Assembly: GCF_900105315.1 (NCBI RefSeq) | Contig: NZ_LT629766.1 | Coordinates: forward strand, 930,001 to 994,000 | Source: Brevibacterium siliguriense | GTDB lineage: Bacteria; Actinomycetota; Actinomycetes; Actinomycetales; Brevibacteriaceae | Reading direction: 5' to 3' | DNA: 64,000 nucleotides | Part shown: positions 43,677-51,616 of the stretch, in pieces | Numbering within the stretch: the stretch's first letter is position 1 | Layout: each line of letters starts with the position of its first letter | The notes under the pieces: model-generated | Seen by the model: the letters and a program-made list of their open reading frames with translations, nothing else | Told to the model about the DNA's origin: nothing | Database searches by the model: none | Translations under genes and position numbers: made by a program

Positions 43677-44699
43677 ATGACGTCCAACCATCGGATTCGC
43701 CTGAACTCGCGCCCCGTGGGCGCTCCCACTGCAGAGAATTACCTGCTCGACGAGGTGCCTGTGCCGTCCCCGGGCGAGGGGCAGGTGCTGCTGCGCACTC
43801 TCTATCTCTCACTCGACCCGTACATGCGCGGGCGGATGTCGGACGCGAAGTCCTACGCCAAGCCCGTCGAAGTCGGCGATGTCATGGTCGGGGCCACCGT
43901 TTCCGAGGTCGTCGAATCCAATGCCGAGGGCTTCGCCGCCGGTGAGATCGTGCTCGGCTACGGCGGTTGGCAGGAGTACTCGGTCGAGTCGACCGGGCAC
44001 CTGCGCAAGATCGACCCGGAGCTCGCTCCGATCTCCACGCACCTCGGCGTGCTCGGCATGCCCGGGTTCACCGCATATGCGGGACTGCTCGAGATCGGTC
44101 AGCCCAAGGAGGGTGAGACCGTGGCCGTGGCTGCAGCGACCGGGCCCGTCGGGTCCGTCGTCGGACAGATCGCGAAGATCAAGGGGGCGACCGCCGTCGG
44201 CATCGCCGGCGGCCCTGACAAGGTCGCCCACCTGCGTGAGCTCGGCTTCGACGTGGCGCTCGACCACCGCGCGGGCAATCTCAAGCAGGAACTGCGGGAA
44301 TCGGTTCCGCAGGGAATCGATGTCTACTACGAGAACGTCGGCGGAGCCGTGTTCGACGCTGTGCTGCCGCGGCTGAACACCTTCGCCCGGGTTCCCGTGT
44401 GCGGACTCGTGGCCAACTACAATCTCACGAAGCTGCCGGATGGACCGGACCGTTCGGGTGCGCTCATGGGGCAGGTCCTGACGAAGTCGCTGCTGATCCG
44501 CGGCTTCATCCAGACCGAATTCGCCGAACGCCTGACCCCGCAGTTCCTGACGGACATGAGCGGATGGCTCAAGGAGGGCAAGGTCCGCTACCGCGAGGAC
44601 ATCCGTCCCGGTCTCGAGAAGGCTCCCGAGTACTTCAACGATCTGCTCACCGGCGGGAACTTCGGCAAGATGGTCATCGCTGTGGGTGCGGAGAGCTGA
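43677..44699 (+). CDS. zinc-independent NADP oxidoreductase (MDR, CurA/LTB4-dehydrogenase-like)
   Basis: The 340-residue medium-chain dehydrogenase/reductase lacks zinc ligands and carries LYLSLDPYMRGRMSDAKSYAKPVEVGDVM and AATGPVGSVVGQIAKIKGATAVGIAGG (NADP binding) plus YYENVGGAVFDAVLPRLN. These features are typical of NADP-dependent enone/alkenal reductases. ATG 43677 aligns with the family start MTSNHRIRL. A GTG at 43641 has a better ribosome site (AAAGGAG, 7 nt) and would add 12 residues, so the start is open. Confidence 0.9.
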   Translation: MTSNHRIRLNSRPVGAPTAENYLLDEVPVPSPGEGQVLLRTLYLSLDPYMRGRMSDAKSYAKPVEVGDVMVGATVSEVVESNAEGFAAGEIVLGYGGWQEYSVESTGHLRKIDPELAPISTHLGVLGMPGFTAYAGLLEIGQPKEGETVAVAAATGPVGSVVGQIAKIKGATAVGIAGGPDKVAHLRELGFDVALDHRAGNLKQELRESVPQGIDVYYENVGGAVFDAVLPRLNTFARVPVCGLVANYNLTKLPDGPDRSGALMGQVLTKSLLIRGFIQTEFAERLTPQFLTDMSGWLKEGKVRYREDIRPGLEKAPEYFNDLLTGGNFGKMVIAVGAES

Positions 44700-44734
44700 G
44701 ACTGTCGGTTCACTACTGAGACCGCATAGAGGAG

Positions 44735-44773
44735 GAGGCGTCGACCAGTCCAGGTCGGCGCCGCCTCTTTCTT
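44735..44773. terminator. terminator between oxidoreductase and asparaginase
   Basis: An imperfect stem GAGGCG..GACC with GGTCGGCGCCGCCTC and a three-base bulge ends in TTTCTT, lying between two convergent genes. Confidence 0.55.
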
Positions 44774-44820
44774 GCGTTGCGGTTCGTAACGCGGTTCAGT
44801 CCGGCAGGCACTCGGTGAGC

Positions 44821-45822
44821 TCACGCGAAATGAGCGAACACCTCGGCGGGGTCGAGACCGAAGCTCAGCGCAAGAGTGAGCAGGATGCGGGCCTTACGGG
44901 CGTCGAGGATTCCGGCGGGAATGAGGCCCGCCTCGAGGAGGCCGATCTCTCCGCCGGGATAGCTGTAGGTGCGGCGCAGGCTCACACCCGATCCCGTGCG
45001 GGAGGCGAGGACCACTGGCATGGCATCCGCCAGACGAGTCACTGCCGGCAGCAGCTCCTCGGGGACATGCCCTCCGCCGACGCCCGAGAGTACCGCACCG
45101 TCGAACCCGGATCCGGCGATGAGATCTAGCGTCTCTGTCGGTTCCCCCATCCCCACCTCGGCGAAGGCGACCTTGCTCAGCTGAGACGGATGGGACAGAC
45201 CGGCGAATGGTGATGTCGGTGGTTGGGGCGCGTGCGGGAGGTGGAGATCGTCCTCGCTCAACCAGCCGATCGCGCCGAGGACAGGACCGGAGGTGAACGC
45301 CGCCGTCGAGGTGGTGTGCGACTTCGTCACGAACCTCGGATCGTGGACCTCGTCATTGAAAACAAGCGCGGCAGGCAGGTCGCTGACCTGGCTGGATAGG
45401 GCGGTGAGCGCGGCGGCCCGGACATTCGCCGGCCCGTCGGCTCCGGGCAGGGTCGGATTGCGCATGGCCCCGGTGGCAGCGATATGAGTGCCCGAGTCGT
45501 TGAGCAGCCAGAGTCCGAAAGCAGATTCTTCAAGGGTGTCGGTGCCCTGGGTGAGGACGATGCCATCGGCCTCGGACGAACGGGCGAGCTCGACGACGTC
45601 GAAGAGCATATCGAGGGTGACATTGGCGCTCGAGACCTGAGCGACCTGAGTGAAATCGGCCCGCAGATCCGGCCATAACTGGTCGAGACCCGCGGCCGCA
45701 GCGATCTCCGCGCCGCTGAGCGCTGGAGCAACCCCACCTGCGGCATCGGCGGTCGACGCAATGGTCCCGCCGAGAGCGGCCAAGAGCAGGTGAGGGGCGG
45801 TGCGCGGTGAGGTCTCAGGCAT
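44821..45822 (-). CDS. ansA: L-asparaginase
   Basis: The 333-residue enzyme hydrolyses asparagine to aspartate and ammonia. Both catalytic regions are visible: LGGTIAS with T20, and VLTQGTDTLEESAFGLWLL with the second Thr and Asp. The C-terminal half (GFDGAVLSGVGGGHVPEEL) is the subunit-interface domain. No signal peptide is seen, so it is probably cytosolic. TAGACT ends 6 nt before the ATG, predicting a leaderless message. It is divergent from the MmcQ-like gene. Confidence 0.92.
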   Translation of the reverse strand: MPETSPRTAPHLLLAALGGTIASTADAAGGVAPALSGAEIAAAAGLDQLWPDLRADFTQVAQVSSANVTLDMLFDVVELARSSEADGIVLTQGTDTLEESAFGLWLLNDSGTHIAATGAMRNPTLPGADGPANVRAAALTALSSQVSDLPAALVFNDEVHDPRFVTKSHTTSTAAFTSGPVLGAIGWLSEDDLHLPHAPQPPTSPFAGLSHPSQLSKVAFAEVGMGEPTETLDLIAGSGFDGAVLSGVGGGHVPEELLPAVTRLADAMPVVLASRTGSGVSLRRTYSYPGGEIGLLEAGLIPAGILDARKARILLTLALSFGLDPAEVFAHFA

Positions 45823-45828
45823 GTTTCG

Positions 45829-45834
45829 AGTCTA
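45829..45834 (-). promoter_or_regulatory. -10 box of asparaginase gene (leaderless)
   Basis: TAGACT on the minus strand is followed by CGAAAC and the ATG at 45822. Confidence 0.5.
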
Positions 45835-45863
45835 ACGTCAGTCCGTGCGTCAGCGGCCTTTGC

Positions 45864-45869
45864 TAGTCT
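45864..45869 (+). promoter_or_regulatory. -10 box of MmcQ-like gene (leaderless)
   Basis: TAGTCT is followed by CCACGC and the ATG at 45876. It is divergent from the asparaginase -10 box, 29 bp away. Confidence 0.5.
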
Positions 45870-45875
45870 CCACGC

Positions 45876-46307
45876 ATGGACCCCGATACCGTGCTTCGCC
45901 TGGCTCACGATCAAGCCATGCAGTACCCCTCGGTCGAACTCGACTACCCGTTCGGCCCGGACAATGCCGTGTACAAGGTGCGCGGGAAGATGTTCATGAT
46001 GGCCTATGAACTGCGCGGGATCCCCAGCCTCAACCTCAAGATCGATCCCCTCGACGGAGAGGTGCTGCGAGACGTTTATGCGGAGATCTCACCCGGCTAC
46101 CACATGAACAAGAAGCACTGGATCACTGTCGCAGGGGAGGGTGACGGCGGCGGGGACGGCAATGGGTCGGATGCGGCTGGCAACCGGCTCGATGCCGACC
46201 TTCTCCATGATCTCGTCCTCGAATCCTACTGTCTTGTCGTGGCCAAGATGCCCAAGAAAGACCGACCAGTCGACCCGGACACCTTCGGCGGTCGCGGTGA
46301 CGACTGA
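45876..46307 (+). CDS. MmcQ/YjbR-family protein
   Basis: The 143-residue protein has the YjbR fold (LDYPFGPDNAVYKVRGKMFMMAYELRGIPSLNLKIDP, GYHMNKKHWITV, LHDLVLESYCLVVAKMPKK). It carries a Gly/Asp-rich insertion (GEGDGGGDGNGSDAAGNRLD) between the conserved His-Trp segment and the C-terminal helix. The family is annotated as double-wing DNA-binding, but a specific function is not proven. The gene ends 45 bp before the helicase gene, so the two may be linked. Confidence 0.85.
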   Translation: MDPDTVLRLAHDQAMQYPSVELDYPFGPDNAVYKVRGKMFMMAYELRGIPSLNLKIDPLDGEVLRDVYAEISPGYHMNKKHWITVAGEGDGGGDGNGSDAAGNRLDADLLHDLVLESYCLVVAKMPKKDRPVDPDTFGGRGDD

Positions 46308-46352
46308 TGATTGATCCGACGAGAGCACCCGCTGACTTGGCCGAAGGCAATC

Positions 46353-49301
46353 ATGACGGCTGAGCCCACGACAGCGGCAGCCGGGGACCGGCTGCCCCTG
46401 CGCCGTCACCAGAGTGAAGCGCTCACGACTCTGCGCGAGGGGGCCGCTGCCGATGAGCGCCGGTCCTGGATCGTTCTGCCGCCAGGTGCCGGCAAGACAC
46501 GCGTCGGAGTTGAGCATGCGATCCACTTGCTCGATCGCAATCTCATCGAGCGAGTCGTGGCCTTCGGTCCGAACACAGCGATCCAAGGTCAATGGGCTAA
46601 GGAATGGAACCGCCTCGGCGATGGTCGTCCTCCTGCCGGAAGCACGCGCGATCTCACCCAGGCTTTCACTGCCCTCACCTACCAGTCTCTGGCCGTCTTC
46701 GACACCGACCGGGACGGCGTCGATCACGAAGAGGGCACGCGCAGCACTGATCAGGTCGAAGAACCCGACGACCGTGCGACCGATAACGGTAATCCAGGAC
46801 CAGCCGGCAATCTGCTCGACTCCCTGGCCCCCGGTGGTCGGGCCCTCGTCGACAGCCTCGTCGCAGCCGGTCCGACGCTGCTCATCCTCGACGAATGCCA
46901 TCACCTGCTCGAGGTCTGGGGGCGCCTGCTGTCGGACCTCCTCGCACTGCTGCCCGGTGTGTGGGTACTCGGACTCACGGCCACCCCACCGGCGACGATG
47001 TCGAGCCGACAACGGGAACTCGTTACCGACCTCTTCTCGGCCATCCGCTACTCCGCCTCCATCCCCGCGCTCGTCAAAGAAGGCGACCTCGTGCCCTTCG
47101 CCGACCTCGTCTGGGTAACCGAGCCGACCCGAGAAGAACGGGACTGGCTGTCGGCACAGGCCGAACGCCACACCGAATTCATCACCGGCATCCTCGACCC
47201 GGGACAGGGCACGATCGGACTGCTCGAATGGGTGGACCGACGATTCCTCGGCGATCGTGCCGAATCCGTGAGCTGGCAGTCCATGAGTCGGCAGCGTCCC
47301 GAACTCTGCGATGCGGCACTGCGCCTCCACCACGCGGATCTGCTGCGCCTTCCGCCCGGAGCGAGGCTCGGCGAACAGCACCGTCGCGACCCCGATCCGG
47401 ACGACTGGGCACGACTCATCGAAGACTGGATGCGCCACCGCCTGCTCGTCTCAGATGATGCGTCCGACCAGGACCTCGCCGAGGAGATCCGCCGACGACT
47501 GCCTGCGATCGGCTACCGCTGGACCCGCCACGGAATCGTTGCTGGCCGGTCACCGATCGACCGGGTCCTCTCCCACTCGGCGGCGAAGCCGCGCGCCTGC
47601 GTCGACATCGTGGCCGCCGAAGCCGCCAACCTCGGGGATCACCTGCGGATGCTCGTCCTCTGCGACTTCGAATCCGCCACCGCAACTCTGGCCGCCGATA
47701 TCCGAGATGTCCTCGACGAACGATCCGGATCCGCACTTCTGACCCTGGAGACCTTGGCCCACGACGCGCAGACAGCACATCTGAAACCGATGCTCGTCTC
47801 CGGCCGCACCGTCGCGGGGCCACCGGACGTCCTGCATAAGCTGATCGAATTCATCTCCGCCGACAATGCTGGACTCGCCGGCCGGCTGAGTGTTACTGAT
47901 CCCGTCGCCGGAGTCAGTCGCATCGACGGGCGTTGGACGAGCCGAGACTGGGTGCCGTATGTGACCTCGTTCTATGCCTCCGGGTTGACGCAGGTGCTCA
48001 TCGGCACCCGAGCGCTTCTTGGCGAAGGGTGGGACGCACCGGCCGTGACCGGACTCATCGACCTCACCAGCGCGACCACCCCGACCGCCGTGACGCAGAC
48101 CCGTGGACGGGCACTGCGCGAAGACCCGACGTGGGCAGACAAAGTCGCATTGAACTGGACCGTCGTGTGCATCAGCCCAGATCACCCGCGCGGAGGCCAG
48201 GACTGGAACCGTCTCGTGCGCAAACACGACGGCTTCTTCGGCACTGACTCAAGTGGAGAGATCGTCGACGGAGTCGCCCATATCGACCCAGTGTTCTCGC
48301 CGTTCCACCCGCCCGAGGACGACATCGACGCCATCAATGCGCGGATGACCCGACGGTCCCAATCTCGTGCCGAGATAGCCGAACGGTGGCAGGTCGGCAC
48401 GGACTACCGCGACGAGGAGCTGCGATCGGTGCGCATCGTCGCAGCCGATGTCGACGGCGCAGTGTCCGATCCGGGCCGAGTTGAGATCGACGACTCGTCT
48501 GACCGGGAAGCGGGCGCCCGTACGGATGCCGTCCCTGACATTGCCGGTGCCGAAGCCGACTTCGAGGGCATCATCCCGATGCCGCGGCACCGTGACGGTG
48601 ATCCAGGTAAGATCCTTCCCTTCACTCTCCGCACCCCGCTTGTCATCGTCTGGGCGGCGGTGGGTCTCCTCATTGCCGCAGCAGCAGTGCTCAGCAACGG
48701 AGTCGCGGCGTGGGTCTTCGGCCTCATCGCGGCCGGGCTGTTGGTGAGCCTGCCTGCTGTCCTCACCGTTGCCGGCGGTCGCCGGCGGCGCGTCTATGGG
48801 GCTGCCCCAACCGTTGCGCAGATCGCCGGTGCCCTCGCCGAGGCACTGCAGACTCTCGGTCTGAGCAGCGCGGGTGCCGACGCGGTGCAGATGACGATCG
48901 ACGTACGCGGTGACCTGCGGTGCCACCTCGACGCGGACCCCGCCTCGGCGGAGGTCTTCGCGCTCGCCCTCGACGAAGCCGTGTCACCGATCGGCGATCC
49001 CAGGTACCTGCTGCCGAGCTGGCGACTGCCGAGTCGTGCCGATGGGCGGTACGGATGGTTGACCCAGATGCGATGGGGATTCGGCGCCACTCAGAAAGCC
49101 GACCCGATCTGGGTCGGTGTGCCCACGGTGCTGGGGACGAAGAAGGAACGTGCGGTGACCTTCGCTGATGCCTGGGACACCTGGATCGGAGGAGGCGACC
49201 CGACCTACACCCGCAATCCCGACGGGGCCGGCATTCTCGTGGCCGTGCGCGGAAGCGATCCGTGGGGGAAGACCTCGGTGCTGCGCATGCGCTGGCGTTG
49301 A
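46353..49301 (+). CDS. SF2 DEAD/DEAH-type helicase with C-terminal membrane segments
   Basis: The 982-residue ATPase has Walker A LPPGAGKTRVG near residues 42-52, DECHHLL near 179, TATPP near 210 and motif VI TQTRGRALRED near 582-592, as in ResIII-type superfamily-2 helicases. After a ~150-residue linker come two hydrophobic segments (residues ~757-812, PLVIVWAAVGLLIAAAAVLS and WVFGLIAAGLLVSLPAVLTV) and a ~170-residue C-terminal domain that I do not recognise. Membrane anchoring of a helicase is unusual. ATG 46353 follows AAGGCAATC. The gene lies 45 bp upstream of a Wadjet operon and may be an accessory factor. Confidence 0.85.
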   Translation: MTAEPTTAAAGDRLPLRRHQSEALTTLREGAAADERRSWIVLPPGAGKTRVGVEHAIHLLDRNLIERVVAFGPNTAIQGQWAKEWNRLGDGRPPAGSTRDLTQAFTALTYQSLAVFDTDRDGVDHEEGTRSTDQVEEPDDRATDNGNPGPAGNLLDSLAPGGRALVDSLVAAGPTLLILDECHHLLEVWGRLLSDLLALLPGVWVLGLTATPPATMSSRQRELVTDLFSAIRYSASIPALVKEGDLVPFADLVWVTEPTREERDWLSAQAERHTEFITGILDPGQGTIGLLEWVDRRFLGDRAESVSWQSMSRQRPELCDAALRLHHADLLRLPPGARLGEQHRRDPDPDDWARLIEDWMRHRLLVSDDASDQDLAEEIRRRLPAIGYRWTRHGIVAGRSPIDRVLSHSAAKPRACVDIVAAEAANLGDHLRMLVLCDFESATATLAADIRDVLDERSGSALLTLETLAHDAQTAHLKPMLVSGRTVAGPPDVLHKLIEFISADNAGLAGRLSVTDPVAGVSRIDGRWTSRDWVPYVTSFYASGLTQVLIGTRALLGEGWDAPAVTGLIDLTSATTPTAVTQTRGRALREDPTWADKVALNWTVVCISPDHPRGGQDWNRLVRKHDGFFGTDSSGEIVDGVAHIDPVFSPFHPPEDDIDAINARMTRRSQSRAEIAERWQVGTDYRDEELRSVRIVAADVDGAVSDPGRVEIDDSSDREAGARTDAVPDIAGAEADFEGIIPMPRHRDGDPGKILPFTLRTPLVIVWAAVGLLIAAAAVLSNGVAAWVFGLIAAGLLVSLPAVLTVAGGRRRRVYGAAPTVAQIAGALAEALQTLGLSSAGADAVQMTIDVRGDLRCHLDADPASAEVFALALDEAVSPIGDPRYLLPSWRLPSRADGRYGWLTQMRWGFGATQKADPIWVGVPTVLGTKKERAVTFADAWDTWIGGGDPTYTRNPDGAGILVAVRGSDPWGKTSVLRMRWR

Positions 49302-49309
49302 CCGCCGAA

Positions 49310-49339
49310 TTGGCGCGCACCCGCCTAGGCGCAGAGAAT
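49310..49339 (+). promoter_or_regulatory. candidate promoter of jetABCD operon
   Basis: TTGGCG (49310-49315) and GAGAAT (49334-49339) are spaced 18 bp, and the -10 ends 7 nt before the jetA ATG. No Shine-Dalgarno sequence precedes jetA. The operon may therefore have its own leaderless promoter in the 45-bp gap after the helicase. Confidence 0.4.
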
Positions 49340-49346
49340 AGTTTCT

Positions 49347-50810
49347 ATGTCCGCCCTGTCATCCGCGCTCGCCTACCGGCGACTGCTCGAATCGAATGCC
49401 ACCCTGCGCATGCTCCGGGCCGACAACCTCGCTGTCATGGCCGGAACTCTTGACGCTCATCTCGGCAAGCCCGGCACCAGGATGAACACCGAGGATCTGC
49501 ACGAAAGCATCGACGCCGACCTCGAAGAGCTCCGCGACCACTTCGACCTCTCGCTGCGGACAGCGAAGGCCTACTGCGATGACTGGCGACGCGCCGAGAT
49601 CCTCGTCCGCCGTCCCGCCACCGCCGCCAGAGGCGAAACCTACGAACTCTCCGCCGCCGGCTTCGATGCCATCCGCATGCTCGAGCAGCTGCGCACCCCA
49701 CCACAGACCGCCACCGAATCCCGGCTGGTCAGCCTCGCACAATCCGTGCGACAGCTGGCCATCGACACCGACCCGGACAGCTCTCGCCGCCTCGCCTCCT
49801 TGCGCGCCGAACGCGACCGCATCGACGCCGAGATCGCCCGTGTGCGCCGCGGCGATCCGCGCTCGGTCGTCCTCGACAGGCGCCGCGCGAACGAACGCGT
49901 CTCCGACATCCTCCAGCAGGCGCAGGGACTGCCCGCCGACTTCGCCCGCGTGCGCGCCCGCTTCGAAGAACTCAACCAGGAGCTGCGGGTCTCGATCCTC
50001 GCCGCCGAGGACTCCCAGTCCCAGGTACTCGACGAAGTGTTCCGCGGCGTCGACCTCATCGAATCCTCCGACGAAGGTCGGACGTTCTCGGCGTTCTCCG
50101 CGCTCGTCCGCGACCCCGAACAGTCAGCGGCCTTCGACGACGACATCGCCGCCATCCTCGACCGGGACTTCTCCGCCACCCTCTCTCTGACCACCCGTCG
50201 TTCCCTGCGCACCCTGATGCGCCAGATGAAGGACGGGTCCCACGAGGTCTCGGACATCCTCACCGAGTTCGCCCGTGGCCTGCGCCGCTACGTCCACTCC
50301 CACGAATTCCAACGCGACCGCGTCATGCGCACTCTCCTCCAGGAGGGTCTCGCCGCGGCCGCACCTGTGTCGCAGGAGCTCAAACCCTACGACGAGATCG
50401 GCCTCGACCTCGAACTCTCCAGCGTCTCACTCGGCAGCGTCGGCGAGGTCATCCTCCACGACCCCGAGGAGTTCAACGCCGGAGCGGAACTCGGCGAGGC
50501 CACGGACTCCGAGATCGACTTCGCCGAGCTCATCGCAGTCGCCCGCGAATCCGAGATCGACTTCGCCGAACTCACCGAGAACATCAACTCCGTCGTCACC
50601 TCCGCCCACGAGGCCTCCGTCGCGGAGGTGCTCGAAACCTTCCCCGCCACACAGGGTCTGGCCAGCATCGTCGGCCTGTTGTCCCTGGCCAGCACCTATG
50701 GCCACGTCGATGTCGGCAACCGCGAAATCCTCACCTGGGCCGGCGTCGACGGCATCGTCCGCACCGCCGCGATCCGCCGCCACTACTTCACCGAAGGCAT
50801 CACCCTATGA
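49347..50810 (+). CDS. jetA: Wadjet protein JetA (DUF3375, kleisin-like)
   Basis: This 487-residue DUF3375 protein is the MukF/kleisin-like subunit of the Wadjet anti-plasmid system, bridging the JetC SMC heads. The N-terminal winged-helix start (LAYRRLLESNATLRMLRADNLAVMAGTLDAHLG) and the middle helical region (RRGDPRSVVLDRRRANERVSDILQQAQGLPADFARVRARFEELN) are typical. A 24-nt direct repeat at 50508 and 50550 duplicates SEIDFAEL near residues 388 and 402. The stop overlaps the jetB ATG (ATGA). Confidence 0.92.
   Translation: MSALSSALAYRRLLESNATLRMLRADNLAVMAGTLDAHLGKPGTRMNTEDLHESIDADLEELRDHFDLSLRTAKAYCDDWRRAEILVRRPATAARGETYELSAAGFDAIRMLEQLRTPPQTATESRLVSLAQSVRQLAIDTDPDSSRRLASLRAERDRIDAEIARVRRGDPRSVVLDRRRANERVSDILQQAQGLPADFARVRARFEELNQELRVSILAAEDSQSQVLDEVFRGVDLIESSDEGRTFSAFSALVRDPEQSAAFDDDIAAILDRDFSATLSLTTRRSLRTLMRQMKDGSHEVSDILTEFARGLRRYVHSHEFQRDRVMRTLLQEGLAAAAPVSQELKPYDEIGLDLELSSVSLGSVGEVILHDPEEFNAGAELGEATDSEIDFAELIAVARESEIDFAELTENINSVVTSAHEASVAEVLETFPATQGLASIVGLLSLASTYGHVDVGNREILTWAGVDGIVRTAAIRRHYFTEGITL
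50508..50573 (+). repeat. 42-bp period duplication inside jetA
   Basis: TCCGAGATCGACTTCGCCGA recurs at 50508 and 50550 (24 nt, one mismatch), giving SEIDFAEL twice with IAVARE between them. Confidence 0.75.
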
Positions 50811-51616
50811 GCCCCACCCACCACGACAACGACACAGCCCCCGCCGAGGTGAGGGCCGCCTCGGCGAGGGAATCCACCGATTCCGCGGACGACCTCAGCC
50901 ACAACCCCAGCGGTCTGTGGTCCGGTGACACCGGGACGCTGGGAGAGCGCACCCGCCGAGTGCTGCTCGAACTGCTCAAAGGGCCGTATGTGTCCGGGAC
51001 GCAGGCCCCGCAGCTGTGGGCAGCCCTCGTCGCGGACGAGAGCCTCGTCCGTTCGCGCCTGCACGATCTGTTCCTCGACCTCGTCATCGACCGGGTCGAC
51101 GAATTCGCATTCACCCGCAAGATCGTCACCGACGAAATCGACGCACCAGCCGCGGTACGCAGCGAACGACTCACCTTCCTCGACACGGCAATGCTGCTCG
51201 TGCTCCGGCAGCTGCTGTTGGCCGCGCCGGGGGAGAAGCGCGTCATCGTCGACCGCGAAGAGGTCTATGAACGCCTTGCGATCTACCGCACCGGCGACGA
51301 ATCGACCTTCCAACGCAACCTCAACGGCGCGTGGTCGCGGATGAGCAACCGGCTGCGCGTACTCCACAAAGCCGGTGAAGACCGCTTCGAGATCTCCCCG
51401 ATGGTGAAGTTCCTCATCGACGAGGACCGCGTGCGCGAGCTCATCGCCGTCTACGAACGCATCGCCGCCGGTGAAACCGATGCCGGTGAGATCGACGCTG
51501 ACGAGATGGATGACGGTGAGGACTCCATCGCCGAGGCGGTCGTGGACAACGCCGACACCGACGCATTCGATGCCGATACCGACATCGACGCCGACACCGA
51601 GGAGGACGAAGCGTGA
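50807..51616 (+). CDS. jetB: Wadjet protein JetB (DUF4194, KITE-like)
   Basis: This 269-residue DUF4194 protein is the MukE/KITE-like winged-helix subunit that binds the kleisin JetA. Family character is visible in TRRVLLELLKGPYVSGTQAPQLWAALVADESLVRSRLHDLFLDLVID, FTRKIV, and EEVYERLAIYRTGDESTFQRNLNGAWSRMSNRLRVLHKAGEDRFEISPMVKFLIDEDRV. Low-complexity acidic tails lie at both ends, with the last ~45 residues nearly all Asp, Glu and Ala. ATGA overlaps at both ends couple it to jetA and jetC. Confidence 0.92.
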   Translation: MSPTHHDNDTAPAEVRAASARESTDSADDLSHNPSGLWSGDTGTLGERTRRVLLELLKGPYVSGTQAPQLWAALVADESLVRSRLHDLFLDLVIDRVDEFAFTRKIVTDEIDAPAAVRSERLTFLDTAMLLVLRQLLLAAPGEKRVIVDREEVYERLAIYRTGDESTFQRNLNGAWSRMSNRLRVLHKAGEDRFEISPMVKFLIDEDRVRELIAVYERIAAGETDAGEIDADEMDDGEDSIAEAVVDNADTDAFDADTDIDADTEEDEA

